This document shows, piece after piece, positions 25,074 to 34,442 of a DNA stretch of 64,000 nt. The DNA lies in assembly GCF_000496695.1 (NCBI RefSeq), contig NZ_BAUJ01000005.1, forward strand, positions 62,001 through 126,000, in the 5' to 3' direction. The notes below the pieces were generated by a model. That model saw nothing but the letters and a program-made list of their open reading frames with translations. It did no database searches and was not told where the DNA came from. Position numbers and translations under genes: made by a program. Positions within the stretch are counted from its first letter, which is position 1; the number at the start of each line of letters is the position of its first letter. The stretch comes from Vibrio halioticoli NBRC 102217. Lineage in GTDB: Bacteria; Pseudomonadota; Gammaproteobacteria; Enterobacterales; Vibrionaceae.

Positions 25074-25331
25074 ATGACAGACGTAAGTAAAGATCAAGTA
25101 TTTAATCAAGTTAAAGAAGCCCTAGTCGAGCTATTTGAACTGGATGAAGCAGATATCGTATCTGACGCTCATTTATACACAGATCTCGATTTGGATAGCA
25201 TCGACGCGGTTGATCTTGTTGTTCACCTACAAAATGTAACAGGCAAGAAAATCAAACCGGCTGAATTTAGCGCAGTACGTACGGTTGATGATGTAGTAAA
25301 CGCTGTCGCTGAGCTTCTTAAGGAAGCCTAA
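25074..25331 (+). CDS. apeF: acyl carrier protein 2, APE cluster
   Basis: 85-aa carrier protein; the attachment Ser lies in LDLDSIDAVDLVVHL. It differs clearly from the first ACP, so the two are old paralogues rather than a recent duplication. Its stop overlaps the ATG of the next gene. Confidence 0.92.
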   Translation: MTDVSKDQVFNQVKEALVELFELDEADIVSDAHLYTDLDLDSIDAVDLVVHLQNVTGKKIKPAEFSAVRTVDDVVNAVAELLKEA

Positions 25332-25900
25332 TGCGCCAATTGCTGACAATTCTGTCCGCTGTTGTGTTACTTGCCTATCCATTTGCCGTGTACTTTGGCA
25401 TCGATAGGTTTGGATTTTCCATCGTGGGGATTCTTTTGATCCTCGCTTTGGCAGTGCGTTTACTCAGTGTTCAAAAAACCAAGCTCAAAGAGTTGAAATA
25501 CGTGGCGCAAATAAGTGCGGTCACCGGTATCACTCTAGTGGGACTCGGGCTCATTTTTAAGCAGCATGGTTGGCTAACGTTTTATCCCGTAGTGGTCAAT
25601 CTATGCATGTTAGTGGTGTTTGCTTCTAGCTTGAAACAGCCACAAACCATTATTGAACGCTTAGCCAGACTGCAAGACCCCGACTTACCTCAAAGCGGGG
25701 TTGACTACACGCGAAAAGTCACCGTAATTTGGTGTTTGTTCTTTATTGCTAATGGACTATTCGCGCTTTATACCTGCTTTCATTCACTGCAACTTTGGAC
25801 GCTCTACAACGGGCTAATTAGTTATATTCTTGCCGGATCATTATTCGCCATTGAGTGGATTGTTCGCCAGTTTCTCCTAAAGGATCGTAAGATAAAATGA
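25331..25900 (+). CDS. apeG: COG4648-type membrane protein, APE cluster
   Basis: 189-aa integral membrane protein with about five hydrophobic segments (LLTILSAVVLLAYPFAVYFG, IVGILLILALAVRLL, WLTFYPVVVNLCMLVVFAS, TVIWCLFFIANGLFALY, NGLISYILAGSLFAIEWI). It is a constant but functionally obscure member of APE clusters. It is coupled to its neighbours by an ATG/stop overlap on both sides. Confidence 0.85.
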   Translation: MRQLLTILSAVVLLAYPFAVYFGIDRFGFSIVGILLILALAVRLLSVQKTKLKELKYVAQISAVTGITLVGLGLIFKQHGWLTFYPVVVNLCMLVVFASSLKQPQTIIERLARLQDPDLPQSGVDYTRKVTVIWCLFFIANGLFALYTCFHSLQLWTLYNGLISYILAGSLFAIEWIVRQFLLKDRKIK

Positions 25901-27291
25901 ACCTAGAGCAAGCTAGCTTTTCTTCTCTTACACACCTGTTTTGTACAGAGCGTGCTACTAATAATCGTGCTAGTAATAATATAGTGGCTTTCGATAGACA
26001 CACCCATATCACGTGGCGCGAGTTTCAACATGATGTGGCGCTCTATGCTGAGCGATTAGCGCAACACCGTGAACAAAACGTCGCTTTGTGCTTTGGCAAT
26101 AGCTACCTGTTTGCTGTGGGCTTTTTTGCGGCTTGTTACAGCCAAAAATCATTGGTATTACCGGGCAACTATCAAACCCAAGCGCTTAAAGAATTGAGTC
26201 AACACTTTGACTTGTTATTGCATGATAGCGATATCACCGTCAGTAATGATTTGAACGCGCTTGAAGTGACTCGAGCTTCAGAAAGTACAGCCACTAAGCC
26301 AATCGCATTTGCGCCTCTGGATCTCGATTCAATCAAGGTAACTTTGTTTACATCTGGCTCCAGTGGCACAGCAAAAGCCATCGTAAAAAAACTGACGCAA
26401 CTGGATAATGAAGTGGTTATTTTGGAGTCCCTTTGGGGCGCAGATATAGCCAACACACGCATCGAAAGCACTGTCTCTCATCTACATATTTATGGATTGC
26501 TCTTCCGCCTGTTATGGCCGCTCTGCGCTGGCCGACCTTTTGCAGCGCACAATTTAGAGTTTCCAGAACAAGTTATCCAACACGCGGATAAAGACTCGGT
26601 GCTGATCAGTAGCCCAGCCCTGCTTAAACGTCTAACGGATGACAAAAAGAGTGCGCCATATCGCCGCATAGTGTCCTCTGGCGGGCCTTTACCGCAAGCA
26701 GCCGCCAAACTGAGCCAAACGCTATTGGGCTCTCTGCCTATGGAAGTGTTTGGTAGTACCGAAACCGGTGGCATTGCATTTCGTCAGCAACACACTCCAA
26801 GTACAGCTTGGCAGTTATTTCCAACTGTAGAAGCTGAGCTCAATAGTGAAAACTGCTTACGCTTACGTGCGCCACATATTGCCGGTGACGATTGGTATCA
26901 AACCGCAGACGAATGTCAGTTCCATGATCAGCGCAGTTTTGATCTCAAAGGGCGAACCGATCGCGTCATCAAAATAGAAGAAAAACGCATCTCTTTAGTC
27001 GAACTCGAAAAGCGCTTAGATCAACTAGACTGGATTGAAGAAAGCGCCACGATTCCAATGCAAGATGACCAGCGTCTAACAATTTGCGCAGTCATCGTGC
27101 TCACCGAAGCTGGGCATAAAGAAGTGCAGCGTATTGGTAAAGGGCCGTTTTGGATTGCTCTACGTAAAGCATTGCGAGATTGGTTAGAGCCGGTGGCGAT
27201 TCCGCGTAAGTACCGCATAGTCGACGACATTCCGCTAAATAGCCAAGGCAAACGACAAGTAAACGAAATTAAGAAGCTGTTTCAAGCATGA
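25897..27291 (+). CDS. apeH: AMP-dependent aryl-acid ligase, APE cluster
   Basis: Acyl-adenylate-forming ligase that should activate the aromatic starter (p-coumarate-like acid) and load it on an ACP. The phosphate-binding loop is FTSGSSGTAKAIVKK, and the A5-like motif is EVFGSTETGGIAFRQ; the hinge region has DLKGRTDRVIKIEEKRISLVELE. 464 aa is shorter than stand-alone CoA ligases but usual for this family. It overlaps apeG by 4 bp. Downstream, apeI and the ammonia-lyase gene supply the acid and the dehydration step. Confidence 0.88.
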   Translation: MNLEQASFSSLTHLFCTERATNNRASNNIVAFDRHTHITWREFQHDVALYAERLAQHREQNVALCFGNSYLFAVGFFAACYSQKSLVLPGNYQTQALKELSQHFDLLLHDSDITVSNDLNALEVTRASESTATKPIAFAPLDLDSIKVTLFTSGSSGTAKAIVKKLTQLDNEVVILESLWGADIANTRIESTVSHLHIYGLLFRLLWPLCAGRPFAAHNLEFPEQVIQHADKDSVLISSPALLKRLTDDKKSAPYRRIVSSGGPLPQAAAKLSQTLLGSLPMEVFGSTETGGIAFRQQHTPSTAWQLFPTVEAELNSENCLRLRAPHIAGDDWYQTADECQFHDQRSFDLKGRTDRVIKIEEKRISLVELEKRLDQLDWIEESATIPMQDDQRLTICAVIVLTEAGHKEVQRIGKGPFWIALRKALRDWLEPVAIPRKYRIVDDIPLNSQGKRQVNEIKKLFQA

Positions 27292-27355
27292 AGTAATGTC
27301 AAACTGGGCAAAAGCACACAACTAACAATTACGCAAAAAAGACGCAGATAACGAA

Positions 27356-27733
27356 ATGAGTAAGATAAAGCAGATGCACAAAAGAAAACCAACCATCATT
27401 GATGTGAATTGCGCTGATACGCAAGCCACACTGCAGCTTAAAGTCGACGCTGACATCTTGGATTTTTGCGGCCATTTTTCTCATTTCCCTTTATTGCCTG
27501 GAGTCAGTCAAATTGATTGGGCGCTGTTTTATGCGGTTGAATACCTAAATACACCCGCTGTATTTAAAGGGATGGAAGTGATTAAGTTTCAAGAGCCTAT
27601 TTTGCCTGATGCACAAGTCACTTTGGATTTGAACTGGGATAGCGATAAGCAAAAACTCTCCTTCAAGTTTAGCTCGCAACAGGGCGAATTGTTGGTGATT
27701 CATTCCTCTGGAAAAATGAAACTAGGGAAATAA
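27356..27733 (+). CDS. apeI: ApeI-family hotdog dehydratase
   Basis: 125-aa hotdog-fold 3-hydroxyacyl-ACP dehydratase. The central FCGHFSHFPLLPGVSQIDWAL carries the FabZ-like His and the hotdog helix. Together with ApeP it forms the conjugated double bonds of the polyene. It lies 64 bp after apeH, one of the larger gaps inside the operon, and ends 1 bp before the next start codon. Confidence 0.88.
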   Translation: MSKIKQMHKRKPTIIDVNCADTQATLQLKVDADILDFCGHFSHFPLLPGVSQIDWALFYAVEYLNTPAVFKGMEVIKFQEPILPDAQVTLDLNWDSDKQKLSFKFSSQQGELLVIHSSGKMKLGK

Positions 27734-27734
27734 T

Positions 27735-29447
27735 GTGCAGACTTACCAGCCGTGCTTTTTAATTCCTTGCTATAACCATGGCAGTACTATTGATGCTGTA
27801 GTGGCTTCGCTAGAAGCGTTTGCTCTACCTTGTATCGTAGTTGATGACGGTAGCGATAGTGCCACTAAGCAAGCCTTGCAAGAATTAGCCAACAGCCGTG
27901 AGGTAATTTTAGAAACTTTAGCTGAAAACTCAGGTAAAGGCGGCGCGGTGATGGCCGGTATTCGCAAAGCTCATCAACTTGGTTACAGTCACGTTATCCA
28001 AATTGATGCCGATGGTCAGCATGACGTTGACGCTCTGCCTAAGCTGATTGTTAGCTCAAAAGCGCACCCTACTCATCTTATTTCGGGGCAACCTATTTAC
28101 GATGCGAGCGTGCCAAAATCTCGTTTGTACGGTCGCTATGCCACCCATATTTGGGTATGGATAGAGACACTGTCATTGTCTATTAAAGACAGCATGTGCG
28201 GCTTTAGAGCCTATCCAGTCGCAAAAACTGTGGCTGTGCTGGATAAATACCGCATTGGTCAACGCATGGATTTTGATATCGAAATCTTAGTACGCATGTA
28301 CTGGGAAGGCGTTGATATCGACTTTGTTGAAACCCGCGTAATTTACCCAGAAGGTGGCATTTCCCACTTTGACGCTTTGTGGGATAACGTCAAAATCAGC
28401 TGGATGCATACCCGTCTGTTTTTTGGCATGTTACCAAGAATCCCTAAGCTGTTAGCGCGTCACTGGCAAAAGCCTACCAACACAGATAAAACCCATTGGT
28501 CAAAACGTCAAGAGCAAGGCACTGTGCTTGGCATTAAACTGATGTTGGCGATTTACACCCTACTGGGACGAAAAGTGTTTAACCTGATCCTAAAAGTGGT
28601 GATCCGCTATTACCACTTAACAGGCAAAGACGCCAAATTGGCCTCAGAACAATTTTTACAACAGCTGCAAAGCTATGCCACAGCACAAGGCATTGCACTG
28701 CCTAAACCCATCGACAGTTATCATCACCTACTCTCTTTTGGGCACACTATGCTCGACAAACTGGCGGCGTGGAAAGGCGATTTTAATAGTGCCAACCTGA
28801 CCATACACGGCAAAGAACACTTCCCTAAAATTGCCCAAAGCCAACGTGGCGTTATCTTGATTGGCTCACATTTGGGCAATATTGAACTGTGCCGAGCATT
28901 AGCGCGTAAGTACTCACATGTAAAAATTAATGCTTTGGTGTTTACCGAACATGCAGAGCGATTTAATACCGTAATGAAAGCGGTCAACGCAAATTCAGAC
29001 CTAAACTTGATTCAAGTGAGTAGCATTGGGCCTGATACCGCGATTTTATTACAACAAAAAATTGAAGCTGGTGAATGGGTAGTGATCGTCGGCGATCGCA
29101 CCTCCACCAGTAAAGAAAGTCGCTCAGTATGGGCGGACTTTTTAGGTAAACCTGCGCCATTTCCGCAAGGTCCATTTTTGCTGGCATCGGTGCTAAAAGC
29201 ACCGGTATATCTGCTATTTGGATTACGAGATGACTCTAGTGATAAGCCGCTGTTTGACGTTTATTTTGAACCGTTTAGTGACAAGATCATTCTTCCTCGA
29301 AAAGAACGTCAACAAGCTCTGCAAAATGTCGTGCAAAGCTATGCCGACCGTTTGCAGCACTATACATTGCAAGCTCCTTTGCAGTGGTATAACTTTTTTA
29401 ATTTTTGGACATTAAGTGATCAGAAAGATGACAGAAAAAAACACTAA
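27735..29447 (+). CDS. apeJ: fused family 2 glycosyltransferase and LpxL-like acyltransferase, APE cluster
   Basis: Two-domain protein of 570 aa. The N-terminal GT2 domain (about 1-240) has CYNHGSTIDAVVASL, IVVDDGSDSATK, GKGGAVMAG and IDADGQHD. After a linker, the C-terminal part (about 300-560) is a lauroyl/myristoyl acyltransferase-type domain with LIGSHLGNIELCRAL (HX4E) and VIVGDRTS. GTG at 27735 is the likely start, with AGGGA upstream. The fusion suggests one protein that glycosylates and acylates the polyene anchor, but the acceptor is unknown. It overlaps the next gene by 20 bp. Confidence 0.85.
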   Translation: MQTYQPCFLIPCYNHGSTIDAVVASLEAFALPCIVVDDGSDSATKQALQELANSREVILETLAENSGKGGAVMAGIRKAHQLGYSHVIQIDADGQHDVDALPKLIVSSKAHPTHLISGQPIYDASVPKSRLYGRYATHIWVWIETLSLSIKDSMCGFRAYPVAKTVAVLDKYRIGQRMDFDIEILVRMYWEGVDIDFVETRVIYPEGGISHFDALWDNVKISWMHTRLFFGMLPRIPKLLARHWQKPTNTDKTHWSKRQEQGTVLGIKLMLAIYTLLGRKVFNLILKVVIRYYHLTGKDAKLASEQFLQQLQSYATAQGIALPKPIDSYHHLLSFGHTMLDKLAAWKGDFNSANLTIHGKEHFPKIAQSQRGVILIGSHLGNIELCRALARKYSHVKINALVFTEHAERFNTVMKAVNANSDLNLIQVSSIGPDTAILLQQKIEAGEWVVIVGDRTSTSKESRSVWADFLGKPAPFPQGPFLLASVLKAPVYLLFGLRDDSSDKPLFDVYFEPFSDKIILPRKERQQALQNVVQSYADRLQHYTLQAPLQWYNFFNFWTLSDQKDDRKKH

Positions 29448-30981
29448 CACCATTACCTTCGGCGCTCAGGCGCTTTCTATCGAAGACGTTGTTGCCATTG
29501 CACAAGGTGCAGATGCCAAGCTAAATAATGCGCCAGAGTTCACTAGCAAAATTGACCGTGGTGTGGCGTTTTTAGAACGTCTTTTAAAAGAAGATGGCGT
29601 GGTTTACGGTGTGACTACCGGCTATGGTGACTCATGTACTGTGGCAATTCCACCTAACTTGATTGATGAACTGCCACTGCACCTTACTCGTTTCCACGGC
29701 TGTGGTCTGGGTGACATTTTAACGCATGAACAAGCAAGAGCGGTTCTGGCAACTCGCCTTTGCTCTCTAGCGCAAGGTGTATCGGGTGTTTCGCATGAAC
29801 TACTAAACCAAATCATCACTCTGATCAACAAAGACATTACTCCGCGCATCCCTGAAGAGGGTTCTGTGGGCGCAAGTGGCGACTTAACGCCTCTTTCTTA
29901 TCTTGCTGCGGCGCTGATTGGTGAACGTGATGTGATCTATAAAGGCGAAACTCGCCCTACCGAAGAAGTATTTGCAGAGCTTGGCATAGACCCTATTCGT
30001 CTTAAGCCAAAAGAAGGGCTGGCACTGATGAACGGTACTGCGGTAATGACCGCTATCGCTTGTCTAGCCTACAAACGCGCAGAATACCTAGCTCAGCTGT
30101 GTTCTAAGATCACAGCCTTAGTTTCTGTGGGCATGAACGGTAACCAGTTCCACTTTGATGAAGCATTATTTGCGGTAAAACCTCATCCAGGTCAGCAACA
30201 AATTGCAGCATGGATTCGTGACGATCTAAAAGCAGAACGTCCACCACGCAACAGTGATCGTCTACAAGACCGTTACTCGCTACGTTGTGCACCGCACGTT
30301 ATCGGCGCGGTTCAAGATTCTCTACCTTGGATTCGTTCTTTAATTGAAAACGAACTAAACAGTGCCAACGACAACCCTATCATCGATGGTGATAACGAGC
30401 GCGTACTGCACGGTGGTCACTTCTACGGTGGTCACATTGCTATGGCAATGGACACGCTAAAAACCGGTATTGCTAACCTAGCGGATCTACTTGACCGCCA
30501 AATGGCTCAGCTAATGGATTACAAATTTAACAACGGCCTGCCATTTAACCTAACCGGCTCTGAAGGCGAAAGAAAACCTATTAACCACGGCTTTAAAGCA
30601 GTACAAATTGGTATTTCGGCTTGGACGGCTGAAGCATTGAAACACACCATGCCAGCGAGCGTATTCTCTCGCTCTACTGAGTGTCACAACCAAGATAAAG
30701 TGAGCATGGGGACTATTTCGGCGCGTGATTGCGTACGCGTACTTGAGCTTACCGAACAAGTGGCTTCGGCTTCATTGCTTGCCAGTGTACAAGCGCTAGA
30801 AATTCGCCGTCGTCACAATGAATTAGATGATGGGCACCTAAGCTCAAACCTAAAATCAATTCGTGATGCCGTATTAAGTGAGTTTGAATTTGTCGAAGAG
30901 GATCGCCCTCTTGAGCATGACTTACGCCACTTTATGGCTCGTATTCAACAGCGCCACTGGCCTCTATACTCGGAGAAATAA
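29428..30981 (+). CDS. aromatic amino acid ammonia-lyase (HAL/PAL/TAL family), APE cluster
   Basis: MIO-dependent lyase, probably making p-coumarate from tyrosine as the aryl starter of the polyene. The MIO triad lies in GSVGASGDLTPLSYL (Ala149-Ser150-Gly151). Other family marks are VYGVTTGYGDS (catalytic Tyr loop), ALMNGTAVMTA, QDRYSLRCAPHVIGA and ENELNSANDNPIID. The substrate-selectivity pair reads Phe89-His90 (TRFHGCGLG); it is not the His-Leu of classic bacterial TALs, the Phe-Leu of PALs nor the Ser-His of histidase. 517 aa from ATG 29428, which has AGAAAG before it; GTG at 29416 is an alternative. Not hutH by context. Tyrosine use is inferred from the pathway. Confidence 0.88.
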   Translation: MTEKNTNTITFGAQALSIEDVVAIAQGADAKLNNAPEFTSKIDRGVAFLERLLKEDGVVYGVTTGYGDSCTVAIPPNLIDELPLHLTRFHGCGLGDILTHEQARAVLATRLCSLAQGVSGVSHELLNQIITLINKDITPRIPEEGSVGASGDLTPLSYLAAALIGERDVIYKGETRPTEEVFAELGIDPIRLKPKEGLALMNGTAVMTAIACLAYKRAEYLAQLCSKITALVSVGMNGNQFHFDEALFAVKPHPGQQQIAAWIRDDLKAERPPRNSDRLQDRYSLRCAPHVIGAVQDSLPWIRSLIENELNSANDNPIIDGDNERVLHGGHFYGGHIAMAMDTLKTGIANLADLLDRQMAQLMDYKFNNGLPFNLTGSEGERKPINHGFKAVQIGISAWTAEALKHTMPASVFSRSTECHNQDKVSMGTISARDCVRVLELTEQVASASLLASVQALEIRRRHNELDDGHLSSNLKSIRDAVLSEFEFVEEDRPLEHDLRHFMARIQQRHWPLYSEK

Positions 30982-31433
30982 TGGCAAACGACAGTCGATT
31001 TTCACTCGAATCTGAGGTGACTTTAGTCACCTCATTTCAAGATGCCGACCCTATGGGAGTCATCTACCACGGTAACTACTTCCGTTTTTTTGAAGAAGCC
31101 CGTCGAATCTTAATGGATAAGATTGGCTATGGTTATTTAGCCATGCAAAAATCTGGGTACATGTGGCCAATTATTGATACTCGAGTACGCTACGTTAAAG
31201 CGATTCCCTTTTGTCATGAGATAAAAGTAACCGCCAAATTGACGGAGTGGGAAAATCGATTGCGCGTTGACTACGTAATCTATGATGCAGCAACCAAGCA
31301 ACGCATGTGTAAAGCGCATACGATGCAGGTTGCTGTCTCCATAGACAGCCAAGAAATGTGTTTTGTATCGCCCAAAGTATTTACCGATAAGGTGGAATAC
31401 TGGCACAGTCATGGCAGCAATAGCCCGTCATGA
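30981..31433 (+). CDS. apeK: hotdog thioesterase, 4HBT type, APE cluster
   Basis: 150-aa acyl-ACP/CoA thioesterase-like protein. The 4-hydroxybenzoyl-CoA thioesterase motif is DADPMGVIYHGNYFRFFEEARR, with the catalytic Asp. It may release finished chains or remove stalled intermediates. It shares an overlapping stop/start with both neighbours. Confidence 0.86.
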   Translation: MANDSRFSLESEVTLVTSFQDADPMGVIYHGNYFRFFEEARRILMDKIGYGYLAMQKSGYMWPIIDTRVRYVKAIPFCHEIKVTAKLTEWENRLRVDYVIYDAATKQRMCKAHTMQVAVSIDSQEMCFVSPKVFTDKVEYWHSHGSNSPS

Positions 31434-32125
31434 AACCTTGTATCAGTGACGTTGACAGAGCGAGAAACCGCAGCATGAAAAACCATAATCTAGCTAAGTG
31501 GCTAACTAAATGGTCAGTTAAGTGGCTAACAATGGCCTTAATGGTGATGTCACCATTGTCATACGCTCAAGTGACCGATCTGGCTTCTTTGCAAACGCAA
31601 TTGGCTCAGCACGACATTGTGCGTGGCGACTTTACTCAGTTGCGTAGTATTGAAATGTTTGCCCAGCCTCTGCGCTCACAAGGCACATTTACCCTAAGCA
31701 AAACCAATGGTTTATTATGGCAACAAAATACGCCATTTCCGGTCAATCTGGTATTAACCAAAGATAAGCTGCGCCAAACATTTGCCAATCAAGACCCGCA
31801 AGTGATCACTGCCAAAGAAAACCCAATGGCGTTTTATTTTAGCCATGTGTTCTTAGCGGTATTCCATGGCGATACACAAGCGTTAAAAGAGCAATTTAAC
31901 ATCGACTTTAGCGTCAAAGCAGGCACTTGGACGATTACCTTAACCCCAACACAAGCGCCACTGAACTCAGTATTTAGCTCAATTGTGTTAGTCGGCACGC
32001 AAGCGATTGATAGCCTAACGCTACAAGAAATCCGTGGCGATAAAACCGAAATCGTATTCTCCAATCAAACTCATCAACCAGAGAATCTAAATGATGCTGA
32101 ACAAGCTCAATTCAGCTTCAAATAA
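31430..32125 (+). CDS. apeL: LolA-like periplasmic carrier protein, APE cluster
   Basis: Exported protein of the outer-membrane lipoprotein carrier (LolA) fold: after a signal peptide (WLTMALMVMSPLSYA) come VRGDFTQLRSIEMFAQPLRSQGTF and GLLWQQNTPFPVNLVLTKDKL. Here it should carry the hydrophobic polyene across the periplasm. The ATG at 31430 overlaps the apeK stop, which suggests coupling, but the ATG at 31475 (MKNHNLAKW) begins a neater signal peptide. It overlaps the next gene by 35 bp. Confidence 0.85.
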   Translation: MKPCISDVDRARNRSMKNHNLAKWLTKWSVKWLTMALMVMSPLSYAQVTDLASLQTQLAQHDIVRGDFTQLRSIEMFAQPLRSQGTFTLSKTNGLLWQQNTPFPVNLVLTKDKLRQTFANQDPQVITAKENPMAFYFSHVFLAVFHGDTQALKEQFNIDFSVKAGTWTITLTPTQAPLNSVFSSIVLVGTQAIDSLTLQEIRGDKTEIVFSNQTHQPENLNDAEQAQFSFK

Positions 32126-34442
32126 TTCACACCGCAAAAGTCGCAACATTGCCTATGCATGGCTGATATTGGTGTTGCTGTTTATGGCTATGCTGGCAAA
32201 ACAGTGGCTATGGTCAGCGCACTCTCCTATTGAGACTAACATCCTAAAATTGTTGCCGGTCAATCAACAAAACCCAGTGGTAGAGCAAGCTTTTGAATCC
32301 CTATCAGGAAACTTAAGCAACAAAGTGGTTTTTGCCATTTCGCTAAATAATAAAGATAAAGATCAAGACACAGTTTTTACGGCTGCAAGCCAATTACAAC
32401 AATCCCTCACACATACTGGGTTGTTTAATGACGTGGTCGGCAAAGTTAGCGCCGATCAGCAAAAATTATGGGCTTCGTATTATTTTAAGCACCGCTTTCA
32501 GCAGTTAACGCCCCAACAAAGAGAACGACTGCAACACGCCCCTCAAGATCAGGTGCAGTTAGTCGTGCAGTCGGTTTACAACCCTTTTTCTGGTGTCACA
32601 GGCACTGAGCTTAGTAACGACCCATTTTTACTGTTTCGCGACTATCTGTCGCAGTTAACCCAAAACAGCTCGGCATTTACTATCGACAATGGTTTTCTCT
32701 CTGCGGTGCATGATGGCAAGAAATATCTATTAGTCACCGCCACATTAAAAGACTCGCCATACAGTTTGCAAGCGCAAAAAGGTGTGCCGGAAATACTGGC
32801 CATTGAACAGTCACTTTCAGAGCAATTTGACGCGCAAACGGTGCACACCGGTGTGCTTTTTTATGCGGAGTTTGGCACCCAAAGCGCCAAATCAGAAATA
32901 AGCACCATAGGCTTATTTTCATTGCTTGGCGTGATTGTGCTAGTCATTGGCGTGTTTCGCAGCGCCACACCGCTACTGCTGGCTATTTTATCCATCAGTG
33001 TGGGGTTATTGTCTGCTTTGGCACTGACCACCATGATCTTTGGTCGTATCCATCTGTTTAGTCTGGTCTTTGGCGCCAGTTTAATTGGAGTATCCATTGA
33101 CTATGCTTTTCACTACCTGACTGAGCGCCTTGCTAGCGGACAGCAATGGAACAGCCGATTAGGTTTAAAACACATATTTGTCGCCATTACTATGGGGCTT
33201 GCCACCAGCTTAATTGGCTATTTGGGCATGTTAATTGCGCCATTCCCTGGCTTGCAACAACTGGCGCTATTCTCATCGATTGGTCTGATTGCCGCCTACA
33301 TTACTGTGGTAGCTTGGTATCCCATGTTAGCGGCTAAACCCAGCGTTAACCGCACTTTACCCGGCATATGGCTATGGCAACAATGGTTGACCTTATGGTC
33401 AAAGAAAAGCGTCAAATATGGACTGCCAATTGTTTGCTTGCTTGCATCGCTAGCTCCATTAATGCATCTGCAATACAACGATGACATCCGCCAACTACAA
33501 GCGATGCCAGAGCAGCTAAAACAGCAAGAGCAATTCATTTCTGAGCTCAGTGGCAGGCAGTCGTCACAACAGATGCTAGTGGTGACCGCCTCTAGCGATG
33601 AAGCGTTGCTACAACGGCTAGAATCGCTAGAGCTGACCTTAAATGATTGGCAACACAGCGGTACTATTAAGGGCTATCAAGCTCTGTCTCAATACGTAAG
33701 CTCTGCCTCGCGTCAAAAACAAAGCTATCAGTTAATTGAAAACTTGTATCACACCCAGGCTAATACCTTAACAAAAGCGCTGTCTCTTACCGATACACCC
33801 AGCATCCCAGAGCAATTTACGCCGATTTCTCTGGCTGACTATTTAACGCAGGTGGTCTCCGAGCCAACACGTTTTTTGTATGTGGGAAAAATAGACGATA
33901 AAGTGGCCAGCGTGGTCATGTTAAATGAGCTGAATAATCCCGAACAAGTTAAAGCCTTTGTTGCTTCGCAACCCGATATTAACTACTTAAATAAGGCTGA
34001 AGAGATCTCTTCGTTGTTCGCTAAATATCGCGTAAAAGTGGTTGAGTTATTACTTGCTGCCCTTAGCGTTATCGCCCTAGTGCTCATTAAGCGTTATGGG
34101 TTTAGGCACACAGTGAAGATTTTACTGCCTTCGATTATTGCGTGTTTGGCCGGGCTTGCCGCCGCTTTAGCAACAGGTGCGTCACTAAACTTGTTTAACC
34201 TGCTGGCGCTGATTCTGATCATTGGTATCGGCATTGACTACACTTTATTTTTTGCTGAAAAATCTCGTAGCCCAAGTACATTACTTGCGATTACCTTGTC
34301 AGCATTGACCACTTTGCTTTCGTTTGGTCTGCTGTCTTTGAGTCAAACCCATGCCATTCACAGCTTTGGTATTACAGTATTGTGTGGCATTTTTGTCGCT
34401 TGGTTATTATCACCATTGGCCATTACGCAAAAGGATAAATAA
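32091..34442 (+). CDS. apeM: MMPL/RND-type exporter, APE cluster
   Basis: Large inner-membrane transporter (783 aa) with about 12 membrane segments in two halves, each with a big periplasmic loop (about 60-245 and 435-630). The first half contains GLFSLLGVIVLVIGVF and GASLIGVSIDYAFHYLTERL; the second has LALILIIGIGIDYTLFFAEKSR. The repeated GxxIDYxxxF pattern is typical of MMPL proteins. It probably extracts the polyene from the membrane and passes it to the LolA-like carrier. It overlaps the preceding gene by 35 bp and the next by one base. Confidence 0.9.
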   Translation: MMLNKLNSASNNSHRKSRNIAYAWLILVLLFMAMLAKQWLWSAHSPIETNILKLLPVNQQNPVVEQAFESLSGNLSNKVVFAISLNNKDKDQDTVFTAASQLQQSLTHTGLFNDVVGKVSADQQKLWASYYFKHRFQQLTPQQRERLQHAPQDQVQLVVQSVYNPFSGVTGTELSNDPFLLFRDYLSQLTQNSSAFTIDNGFLSAVHDGKKYLLVTATLKDSPYSLQAQKGVPEILAIEQSLSEQFDAQTVHTGVLFYAEFGTQSAKSEISTIGLFSLLGVIVLVIGVFRSATPLLLAILSISVGLLSALALTTMIFGRIHLFSLVFGASLIGVSIDYAFHYLTERLASGQQWNSRLGLKHIFVAITMGLATSLIGYLGMLIAPFPGLQQLALFSSIGLIAAYITVVAWYPMLAAKPSVNRTLPGIWLWQQWLTLWSKKSVKYGLPIVCLLASLAPLMHLQYNDDIRQLQAMPEQLKQQEQFISELSGRQSSQQMLVVTASSDEALLQRLESLELTLNDWQHSGTIKGYQALSQYVSSASRQKQSYQLIENLYHTQANTLTKALSLTDTPSIPEQFTPISLADYLTQVVSEPTRFLYVGKIDDKVASVVMLNELNNPEQVKAFVASQPDINYLNKAEEISSLFAKYRVKVVELLLAALSVIALVLIKRYGFRHTVKILLPSIIACLAGLAAALATGASLNLFNLLALILIIGIGIDYTLFFAEKSRSPSTLLAITLSALTTLLSFGLLSLSQTHAIHSFGITVLCGIFVAWLLSPLAITQKDK

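Noticed and set aside
29428-30981. Histidine ammonia-lyase (hutH)
   Set aside because: The Ser-His selectivity pair of histidases is absent, there are no other hut genes, and the gene is embedded in the aryl polyene operon.
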